Source: JABSOG01 sp965277695
GTDB lineage: Bacteria; Pseudomonadota; Gammaproteobacteria; Enterobacterales; Alteromonadaceae
Assembly (NCBI GenBank): GCA_965277695.1
Contig: CBDIDQ010000025.1
Span: forward strand, 5,409-69,408
Length of the DNA stretch: 64,000 nucleotides
Direction: 5' to 3'
Shown here: positions 18,087 through 24,716 of the stretch, piece by piece
How the letters are laid out: every line of letters begins with the position of its first letter
Numbering within the stretch: the stretch's first letter is position 1
Notes under the pieces: generated by a model
What the model saw: the letters and a program-made list of their open reading frames with translations, nothing else
The model's database searches: none
What the model was told of the DNA's origin: nothing
Translations under genes and position numbers: made by a program

Positions 18087-19082
18087 TTAATACTGGCTGC
18101 TGTTAATGTTGGTAGTGGGGTCTATACCCAATGCAAGGTTGATGTTTTGTAATGCCTGACTGGCGGCACCTTTTAATAAGTTATCGAGACAACTGATGAT
18201 AGTGGCTCTTTTACCGTCAGCACTGACACTGAAGCCGCCAATTAAACACAGTGGTGTATCCACGACCTGTTTAACGGTTGGCACACTTTGCTGACATTGC
18301 ACTAATGGTTGCTTGGCATAAAAACCGCTGTAATGGTCGAACAGCTCAGTGGCGTTTTGGGCAGCGCTGAACTCCACTTGGATGGTCATATTGATACCAC
18401 GAAAAAATTCGGCCACATGGGGCGAAAAGCTGACATCGTGGGGTAAACGAGCGCTAACTTCCTTTTCATGCAAATGTTCGATAAGGCCATAACCAATCAG
18501 GTTATCAGCTAAATTGTTAGGATTGTTATTGGCACAGGGTTTAGTACCTGCACCGCTATAACCCGAAACGCCAAAGCAGCTGGGGCGACCAACAACTCGA
18601 TCACTAATCGGTGCCAATGCTAATTGCATCGCGGTGGCATAACAGCCGGGATTACTGACTTTCAATGGGGGTTTCTTGCTGTTAGTCATGTTGTCAATCG
18701 CGCCGAGACCATCCAGTTCGGGCAGTGAATAAGTCCAATTGTCGTCGAAACGGTAGTCAGCCGATAAATCAATGATCAGCTGGGTTTGCTGAGCGGCTTC
18801 AAGTGCCGCAACAAAAGGTTCAGCTAAGCCATTAGGCAGTGCCAGCACCACGATATCAGCTTGTTTATCAGCAACTTGTTGTGGTGATAAGTCTTCAATT
18901 TCAATTGCTGCCAGCTCGCTAACCAACACGCTAGCCGATTGACCTTTAAGTTGGCGTGAACTGATCCAACTGACGTCGATATTAGGGTGCGACGCCACCA
19001 ATGCCAGCAATTCCTTACCGACATAACCTCTGGCACCAACGATGCCCAATGTGTATTGCTTAGTCATTTTCTTTGTATCCAA
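18087..19082 (-). CDS. argC: N-acetyl-gamma-glutamyl-phosphate reductase
   Basis: A 331-residue enzyme. The N-terminal nucleotide-binding motif is GIVGARGYVGKEL, and the catalytic Cys lies in SNPGCYATAMQLAL. It reduces N-acetylglutamyl phosphate to the semialdehyde with NADPH, the third step of arginine synthesis. A GCYATA-type active site and the later LPHDVSFSPHV segment are as expected for ArgC. It lies between argB/NAT upstream (a 309-bp gap holding a composite inverted repeat) and argH downstream. Translation probably starts at ATG 19082; ATG 19067 is a second possibility. Confidence 0.96.
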   Translation of the reverse strand: MDTKKMTKQYTLGIVGARGYVGKELLALVASHPNIDVSWISSRQLKGQSASVLVSELAAIEIEDLSPQQVADKQADIVVLALPNGLAEPFVAALEAAQQTQLIIDLSADYRFDDNWTYSLPELDGLGAIDNMTNSKKPPLKVSNPGCYATAMQLALAPISDRVVGRPSCFGVSGYSGAGTKPCANNNPNNLADNLIGYGLIEHLHEKEVSARLPHDVSFSPHVAEFFRGINMTIQVEFSAAQNATELFDHYSGFYAKQPLVQCQQSVPTVKQVVDTPLCLIGGFSVSADGKRATIISCLDNLLKGAASQALQNINLALGIDPTTNINSSQY

Positions 19083-19128
19083 TCTTTGCTTTTTTGGTTG
19101 TACTGTTTTGTCTTGCTATGGCGACGTA

Positions 19129-19386
19129 AACACTACCGTTACGCGGTCGGCTGGGCTTATCAAGGTTACTGGAGCGCTTCGTTCTTAAAAAAACGAAAAC
19201 CTACCACGGAGACACGGAAGCACGGAGAAAAGCAAAAAACCTTAAAACAATCATGATTTTTGCTTTTGACCTGTTTTTGACCTTCTCCGTATCACCGTGT
19301 CTCCGTGGTAGAAATGCTTTTGCTGTTAAAGAACAAAGCGCTCCAAATGACCTGAACAGTCCATCGACTCATATAGCGGTAGTTTT
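19129..19386. repeat. Composite inverted-repeat element inside the arginine operon
   Basis: The outer arms (AACACTACCGTTACG near 19129 and its counterpart ending CGGTAGTTTT at 19386) match the compact palindrome at 46118-46192, which lacks the inner part. The inner insert has its own arms: GGAGCGCTTCGTTCTT versus AAGAACAAAGCGCTCC, and CTACCACGGAGACACGG versus CCGTGTCTCCGTGGTAG. The element fills most of the 309-bp gap between argB/NAT and argC. I see no gene in the gap. Confidence 0.75.
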
Positions 19387-19391
19387 CTTTG

Positions 19392-20708
19392 TTAATTAAG
19401 CGTCGAGGGTTTGCTCAGGGCATAATCAATGCAGTTGGCAATTTGCTGAAAATCGCTCAAGCCCAGCCAAAACACTGTCCAGTCCTCGGTTTTATAACAA
19501 CCGCTGGCGTGTTTGAAATAAAAGCCGTTGATTTTATTACCGGGTTTACAGCGCCAGAATAATTTGGGATTTTCTTGGCACAATTTTGCCCAAACACTTT
19601 TACCGAGCCCTTCACCTTTGGCATCTTCATCAACTACAAACTTGTCAAGAAAGGGGATCTCATTAGGCACGGTGACCAATGCGGCTGCTCGATAACAATC
19701 GGTGATGTAGGCTTGGTCGATGTTGGCATTGGCGAAATAGTCAAAATCCAAAGCTTTGTCAAAGCTCGACTCTAGTAAATGAGCGAGTTTAGCTTTATCG
19801 ATGGTTTTAGCGTCTTGATGGCTGACAATCGCTTCACCTTTACGTAATAGCGTACCAGAGCCCTTGTGGGTAAACAGCTCTTTAGCCAGATGAGCCGGGG
19901 TGGTGATTGACACCGAAGCGGTCGCCGGGAGTTGATTGAGAATATCGGCCACTTGCTGGATTTTTAATTTCATCCCGCCTTTGAGCCAATCTTGCGCCAT
20001 TAAGTGATCAAGATCGGTGACTAAGTTGACTGAGGAGATGATCTTGCCGTTTTCGTTGAGCAGTCCGCCGGTTTCCGTCAAAAAGATGATTTTGTAGGGT
20101 TGTAAGGCGATTGCTAGCTGATTGGTGGCGATATCGGCGTTAACGTTGAGGAATTGACCGCTATCGGTTTCAGCCAGTGATGACAGGATCGGAATAGCAC
20201 CGCTGCCGATAGCGGCATTAATCGGTTCCAAATCAATATTGTTGACTTCGCCGACATAACCGAGACTTTCATTGGCGCTCTTTTGCGCACCAAAAACGCC
20301 AGAGGTAATTGAGGCGGTTTTCACCCCCATTGCCTGCAATCTGTTGGCTAACTTGAGGTTTTGTTGCACAAAAGTCTTTTTGGCAACTTTTAAAACCGCC
20401 GCTGAAGTGACACGTTGACCCTCGATGAATTCGCATTCAATGTTGGCTGCCGCGAGGTTTTTACTTAACTGTGGCCCAGCACCATGAACAACGATAGGAA
20501 ATAGGCCGATTTGCTCCAAAAAGGCCAAAGATGAGCATAAGTTGTCAAGATCGTTATCAAGTACTGCACCACCCACTTTGATCACCGCAAAGTGTGCCTG
20601 ACCGGCGTTGACGAAACGTTTCATGTACTGGTCAATCTCTTGTGGGTTGGCCAGATTCGATAATAACTGAATGATGGTTTCTTTAACTTTAGGTTGATTT
20701 GATTTCAT
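19392..20708 (-). CDS. argB: Bifunctional N-acetylglutamate kinase / N-acetylglutamate synthase
   Basis: A 438-residue fusion. Residues about 20-285 form an amino-acid kinase domain (AVIKVGGAVL, PIVVHGAGPQ, FLNVNADIATN). Residues about 290-430 form a GNAT-like acetyltransferase of the DUF619 type, with AALVTVPNEIPFLDKFVVDEDAKGEGLGKSVW containing the acetyl-CoA loop. This is the NAGS/K architecture known from Xanthomonadales, where it supplies both acetylglutamate and its phosphate. That explains why no separate argA is seen in the operon. It starts 10 bp after argE, so coupling is likely. The substrate roles come from family knowledge. Confidence 0.93.
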   Translation of the reverse strand: MKSNQPKVKETIIQLLSNLANPQEIDQYMKRFVNAGQAHFAVIKVGGAVLDNDLDNLCSSLAFLEQIGLFPIVVHGAGPQLSKNLAAANIECEFIEGQRVTSAAVLKVAKKTFVQQNLKLANRLQAMGVKTASITSGVFGAQKSANESLGYVGEVNNIDLEPINAAIGSGAIPILSSLAETDSGQFLNVNADIATNQLAIALQPYKIIFLTETGGLLNENGKIISSVNLVTDLDHLMAQDWLKGGMKLKIQQVADILNQLPATASVSITTPAHLAKELFTHKGSGTLLRKGEAIVSHQDAKTIDKAKLAHLLESSFDKALDFDYFANANIDQAYITDCYRAAALVTVPNEIPFLDKFVVDEDAKGEGLGKSVWAKLCQENPKLFWRCKPGNKINGFYFKHASGCYKTEDWTVFWLGLSDFQQIANCIDYALSKPSTLN

Positions 20709-20717
20709 AAACTGAGG

Positions 20718-21869
20718 CTATCCATTGGTCTTTTGGTCGATGTTTTCATCGGTAATGGTGTGTAAAAGCTGACAATAGCATTGCTCAACTTGCTGTAATT
20801 GATCCAGAGCGACCCATTCATCGGCGGTATGGGCTTGGGCGATATTGCCCGGACCAAATACTAATGCGGCGTAACCAGCTTGAGAAAATAAGCTGGCTTC
20901 GGTCCAAAAGTTAACGGCTTTGCCGATGGGTAAGCCGCAAGACTCGGCTAATGCCTGAGCATTGCTGATCGCTGATGTAAAATCTTGATTGGCGGCAGGT
21001 AAAGTTGGGCCGATGAACCCGGCGACTAACTTGGCCTCATCAGGCGCTAATTGTTGTAAATCAGTCAATATCTGCTGGGCATCTTGGCCGGGTAGGGGTC
21101 TGAATCCCATGGCCAGCTCACAATCGGCGGCGATCATGTTAGCTTTGATACCACCGTCGATTTTGCCAATGTTAAAAGGCAAACCGCTTAAGCTGTCAAA
21201 ACTCTGGGTTTGTTGTTCTACCCAATTAAGTGCATCTGACATCCATTTGCCGGCTTTGTGAATGGCACTGTCTTTAAACGCTCTGGCTTCTGAGGCATGG
21301 CCGGAGATGCCACTAAAATAACCTTTGGCAGACATAATACCTCGGTGAGCCAATACCGCTTTGGCCAGCGTTGGTTCAGCAACAATCACCTTTTTGAATG
21401 ACTGGCCTTGTTCAAGGGTTAAAAAGTGCTTGATGGCCTTGCTTGAACCATGTTCTTCATCTGACGAAAACAGCAAAGCGATGTCGCCCTTGTTCTTAGA
21501 TAGAGGGTTCTTCGCTACCGCAGATAACATACATGCTGCTGCGCCTTTGATATCGCAAGCACCAATGGCGGTGGCTTTTTCATCATCGACAATTAGGCTG
21601 AATGGATCAACCGACCAATTTGGCGCAACAGGCACAGTATCAATGTGAAAGTTAAACAATAATTCAGGCTGACCTCGGGTGGCCAGTAAACTGATGCAAC
21701 CTTCACCTGCATCAAAGATCTCCACCTTAAAATCTGCTAGGTGACGAGTCAAATAGGCAAAAATTTCACTCTCAACGGTGATGGCTCGTGGTGGGTTTTG
21801 GGTGTCAAAACTGACCAGTGCTGCTAAGTGTGAGAGGGTCGATTGTAACGCTGTTGCTGTTTTATTCAT
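20718..21869 (-). CDS. argE: M20-family deacetylase, probably N-acetylcitrulline deacetylase
   Basis: A 383-residue M20 peptidase-fold enzyme. The metal-site motifs are FNFHIDTVP, GACDIKGAAA and SSDEEHGSSKA, with a late WTEASLF and AHTADEWV. In the Xanthomonas-type operon the gene at this position deacetylates N-acetylcitrulline, the product of ArgF', releasing citrulline. The sequence alone shows only the ArgE/DapE-type fold; substrate is inferred from the neighbouring AOTCase. It is 5 bp after argG, so translation is probably coupled. Confidence 0.9.
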   Translation of the reverse strand: MNKTATALQSTLSHLAALVSFDTQNPPRAITVESEIFAYLTRHLADFKVEIFDAGEGCISLLATRGQPELLFNFHIDTVPVAPNWSVDPFSLIVDDEKATAIGACDIKGAAACMLSAVAKNPLSKNKGDIALLFSSDEEHGSSKAIKHFLTLEQGQSFKKVIVAEPTLAKAVLAHRGIMSAKGYFSGISGHASEARAFKDSAIHKAGKWMSDALNWVEQQTQSFDSLSGLPFNIGKIDGGIKANMIAADCELAMGFRPLPGQDAQQILTDLQQLAPDEAKLVAGFIGPTLPAANQDFTSAISNAQALAESCGLPIGKAVNFWTEASLFSQAGYAALVFGPGNIAQAHTADEWVALDQLQQVEQCYCQLLHTITDENIDQKTNG

Positions 21870-21874
21870 TGTTG

Positions 21875-23155
21875 TTATGCCTTTGCTGTTTTTGCATCAG
21901 CCTGCGCAGATAGCTGGTTGGCTGCTAAAGTTGAAGACTTGCCAAACAACTTAATAAAGCCCAATGCTTCTTCAATATTCCATGACGCCGATTGGGCATA
22001 AACCGAACCGCTATCTTTAAGAATGTTGGCTGATTCAACAGCAGTGGCGTGTAATTGGCCTTGGCTTAATTGTAAGGTGACGGTGCCAGTGACTTGTGAT
22101 TGTGAAGATTGTAAAAATGCTTCTAAATCGTATTTTAATGGCTCGTAGAAGAAACCTTCATAAACTAATTCAGTCCATTTTTGTGCCACAGTTGCTTTGA
22201 AACGGTTTTGCGCTTTTGATAATACGGCTTGCTCCAGTGCAGTATGAGCGGCATTTAACGCGGCGATTGCCGGGGCTTCAAATACAATACGGCCCTTAAG
22301 ACCAATAGTGGTATCGCCGGTATAGATACCCCTGCCGATGGAGTAACTACCCACTAACTGGTTAAGCTGCTGCATGACTTGCTCGCCGGTGTAGCTGTCG
22401 CCGAGTGGGTCATTGTTCAGCGCTGTCAATTTGCCTGCGGCAAAGGTCAGGGTTAACTCGGTTACTTCTGATTTGACTGCGGTGGCTGGTGGCGGCGTCA
22501 ATACGTAGCTGGCGGCATCTGGTTGTTGCCATAGGTCAATTTCGGAGCCTGAAATCGTCGCGCCGAGTAGGTTTTCATTAATTGAATAATGGCTGACTTG
22601 GCTAGACACCGAAAATCCTCGGTCTTGCAGATATTGTTGCTCATAAGCTCTGACCTCAGCGGTCAGTTTTTGAATTTCTCTGATAGGTGACAAAATATTA
22701 TAATCGCCAAGACAATGTACAGCCATATCGAAGCGCACCTGATCATTACCCATGCCTGTACAACCATGAGCAAAGTTTTTGGTGCCCAATTCGTCACATA
22801 ATTTCAGCGCGGCTTCAACAATCAGATAACGGTCAGAGCACAATAAAGGATATTGATTTTGATACCATTGACCACTTTGGATCAGCGGCGTGATCACCCG
22901 TTGCCATAAACCTGCGGCAATGCTGACTTCTTTATGGGCGACAGCACCGAGAGATAAAGCCCGCTGTTCGATGGTTTGTTTTTCGTCGGCTGATACGCCA
23001 CCTGAATCGACAAAAACCGTGGTGACTTGATAACCTTGGGCTATCAGGTAGGGCACGCAAAAACTGGTATCGAGACCCCCTGAAAAGGCGAGCACGACTT
23101 GCTTGTCTTCAGGTTGCAGGTCTTGGGGTTGATTGTTTTGTGCTTGGTTGGTCAT
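21875..23155 (-). CDS. argG: Argininosuccinate synthase
   Basis: A 426-residue enzyme. It opens with the ATP-pyrophosphatase P-loop VVLAFSGGLDTSFCVPYL and later has AHGCTGMGNDQVRFD. It joins citrulline and aspartate with ATP. The N-terminus has about 20 extra Gln/Asn-rich residues before the first strand. The C-terminus has an Ala/Gln-rich tail. It is second in the operon, 49 bp after argF', and that gap contains a REP-like unit at 23168-23191. Confidence 0.96.
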   Translation of the reverse strand: MTNQAQNNQPQDLQPEDKQVVLAFSGGLDTSFCVPYLIAQGYQVTTVFVDSGGVSADEKQTIEQRALSLGAVAHKEVSIAAGLWQRVITPLIQSGQWYQNQYPLLCSDRYLIVEAALKLCDELGTKNFAHGCTGMGNDQVRFDMAVHCLGDYNILSPIREIQKLTAEVRAYEQQYLQDRGFSVSSQVSHYSINENLLGATISGSEIDLWQQPDAASYVLTPPPATAVKSEVTELTLTFAAGKLTALNNDPLGDSYTGEQVMQQLNQLVGSYSIGRGIYTGDTTIGLKGRIVFEAPAIAALNAAHTALEQAVLSKAQNRFKATVAQKWTELVYEGFFYEPLKYDLEAFLQSSQSQVTGTVTLQLSQGQLHATAVESANILKDSGSVYAQSASWNIEEALGFIKLFGKSSTLAANQLSAQADAKTAKA

Positions 23156-23167
23156 GCTATTTTCCTT

Positions 23168-23191
23168 AACGAGGTTAAAACCTCGTCTACG
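23168..23191. repeat. REP-like unit within the arginine operon
   Basis: A 24-bp unit with stem AACGAGGTT/AACCTCGT and tail CTACG lies between argF' and argG. The same 24 bases occur in reverse orientation at 38371-38394, upstream of the czcA-type gene. It would form a hairpin in the operon mRNA and could affect the level of the downstream part. Confidence 0.8.
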
Positions 23192-23204
23192 TTCAAATTG
23201 TTAA

Positions 23205-24206
23205 TTATTGACTGATAAGTTTGCTCATAATGGCTTTTTGCACATGCAAGCGGTTTTCGGCTTCATCAATTGATTTGCAATAATCGGCGTCCATCACGCC
23301 GTCGGTGGCTTTGATGTTTCGTCTTAATGGTAAGCAGTGAGAGAAGATGCCGTTATTGGTTTTGGCCATTTTTTGCTCATCAACAATGAAGTGTTTGTAT
23401 TGCTCTCGCATCGCTTTTTCTGCTTCCCAGTTACCAAAAAACGGCAGTGCTCCCCAGCTTTTGGCGTAAACAATATCAGCGCCTTCGTAGGCTTCATCAA
23501 TGTTATGGGTGACGTTAAAGCTGCCGCCGTATTGGTCGGCATTTTGTTTGGCCAAATCGATATAACGGTCGTCGAGTAAGTAGTTTTCGTTAGGACATAA
23601 TAAGGTGACATCCATGCCGAATTTTGACGAGATCAACAAAGATGAATTGGCGACAGCGGTATTGAGCGGTTTAGGGTGATAAGTCCAGGTGAGGAGGTAT
23701 TTTTTCTTTTGCACAAATTGACCAAGGTTTTGCTGGATCATCTGCATATGCGCCAATTCTTGACATGGATGGGTGATGGTTTCCATGTTGATCACTGGCA
23801 CCGTGGCATACTGAGCAAAGGCTTTGATGACTTTATCTTGTCTGTCTTGCTGCCAATCAACGAATTCAGGAAAAGCGCGAATACAAATCAAATCACAATA
23901 TCTTGATAGTACTTTGGCCGCTTCAATAACATGCTCTTCGGCGGTTTGGTCCATTGGTGCACCAAAATCGAATTCTAGCGGCCAAGCACTTTTACCCGGC
24001 TCCAGCACTATCGCATGACCACCGAGTTGCCAAGTACCCAGCTCAAAAGAGGTGCGAGTGCGCAAGCTTGGATTAAAAAATAACAAGGCGACGGACTTGT
24101 TTTTCAGCGCATCACCGGATGCACCTTTTTTGAATTCGTTGGCGCTATTGAGCAACGCTTGTAGCTCTTGCTGGTCCCAGTCGGCGGTCGTGATAAAGTG
24201 TTTCAT
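23205..24206 (-). CDS. argF': N-acetylornithine carbamoyltransferase
   Basis: A 333-residue enzyme whose motifs match the AOTCase branch rather than ornithine carbamoyltransferase: FFNPSLRTRTSFELG, INMETITHPCQELAH, LTWTYHPKPLNTAV and SHCLPLRRNIKATD. E90 in AEEH aligns with the Glu92 that sets acetylornithine specificity in the Xanthomonas enzyme. The Lys of NIKATD corresponds to its modified Lys302. It transfers carbamoyl to N-acetylornithine to give N-acetylcitrulline. It is the first structural gene of the operon. Its mRNA leader carries an Arg-codon ORF, a terminator and a duplicated hairpin. Confidence 0.93.
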   Translation of the reverse strand: MKHFITTADWDQQELQALLNSANEFKKGASGDALKNKSVALLFFNPSLRTRTSFELGTWQLGGHAIVLEPGKSAWPLEFDFGAPMDQTAEEHVIEAAKVLSRYCDLICIRAFPEFVDWQQDRQDKVIKAFAQYATVPVINMETITHPCQELAHMQMIQQNLGQFVQKKKYLLTWTYHPKPLNTAVANSSLLISSKFGMDVTLLCPNENYLLDDRYIDLAKQNADQYGGSFNVTHNIDEAYEGADIVYAKSWGALPFFGNWEAEKAMREQYKHFIVDEQKMAKTNNGIFSHCLPLRRNIKATDGVMDADYCKSIDEAENRLHVQKAIMSKLISQ

Positions 24207-24254
24207 AGGGTATTCCTGTGTTTCTTGGTATTCGATTCAAAAATAGTATTCGAC

Positions 24255-24348
24255 AGCTACAGATGTTGTGCTCCTGCACATCTGTATTGCTACATCCATA
24301 TAGCTACAGATGTCGTGCTCCTGCACATCTGCATTGCTACATCCATAT
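24255..24348. repeat. 47-bp tandem duplication with internal hairpins in the argF' leader
   Basis: Two 47-bp copies (24255-24301 and 24302-24348) differ at two positions. Each holds a palindrome of the form ACAGATGT-GTGC-TCCT-GCACATCTG. The array lies between the leader terminator and the argF' start, so it is transcribed with the operon only when that terminator is read through. Confidence 0.85.
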
Positions 24349-24350
24349 AG

Positions 24351-24384
24351 CAAAAAACCCGGCTGGTTGGCCGGGTTTTTTTTG
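24351..24384 (-). terminator. Leader terminator (putative attenuator) before argF'
   Basis: The 12-bp arms AAAAAACCCGGC (24352-24363) and GCCGGGTTTTTT (24370-24381) enclose a 6-base loop, with T-runs on both strands. On the minus strand it lies 19 bases after the stop of the Arg-rich leader ORF and about 145 bases before argF'. A CCGGGT segment in the leader ORF (24417-24422) can pair with ACCCGG of the terminator's first arm (24371-24376), giving a competing antiterminator. It could alternatively be a simple terminator for the TonB receptor transcript. Confidence 0.7.
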
Positions 24385-24402
24385 CAAATCTTGTGTTAGT
24401 TA

Positions 24403-24561
24403 TTACACCTTATCGCACCCGGGTCTGTTGTTGTGAGAGTGGCGGCGGCGACTGTCTTTAGCGTTAAGTGAAAGAAATGAAGTGGTAAGCGAATCAATAG
24501 CAAAGAGAAAATCTACAATAGATCCCTTGGCGGTTTTGCTGCTGGTTGTTGATTGATTCAT
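24403..24561 (-). CDS. Putative arginine leader peptide (52 codons)
   Basis: ATG at 24561 to TAA at 24403. The middle reads AKDSRRRHSHNNRPGC, with three consecutive CGC codons at 24442-24450 and an AGA at 24424-24426. The stop is 19 bases before the terminator stem, and the operon behind it makes arginine. A ribosome paused at the CGC codons would leave the CCGGGT segment free to form the antiterminator, while one reaching the stop would cover it. This matches the logic of amino-acid attenuators. No strong ribosome binding site is seen, and the peptide is longer than most known leaders. It may instead be an unrelated small protein. Confidence 0.5.
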   Translation of the reverse strand: MNQSTTSSKTAKGSIVDFLFAIDSLTTSFLSLNAKDSRRRHSHNNRPGCDKV

Positions 24562-24679
24562 GTGCACTTGACTCTGGCTAATCGGTTTTTCAAACTGTTG
24601 GCGCTATTTTTAACATGGTTTAATTGCAGATGCAACAAAATGATTATAAATATTAATAAAAAGAATTTATATATGAAAT

Positions 24680-24708
24680 ATCTTATTTAGTGTGAATAAA
24701 CATTCAAT
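24680..24708 (-). promoter_or_regulatory. Arginine operon promoter with ArgR (ARG) box
   Basis: TGTGAATAAACATTCAAT at 24691-24708 matches the ARG box pattern TGAAT-N4-ATTCA exactly in both half-sites. On the minus strand the same bases give a -35 element TTGAAT (24702-24707) and, 16 bases on, a -10 element TAAGAT (24680-24685). ArgR bound here would cover the promoter. A weaker second box may lie about 20 bp away (TGAAATATCTTATT, 24673-24686). The box starts 9 bp beyond the TonB receptor stop codon. Confidence 0.7.
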
Positions 24709-24716
24709 TTTGTGGG

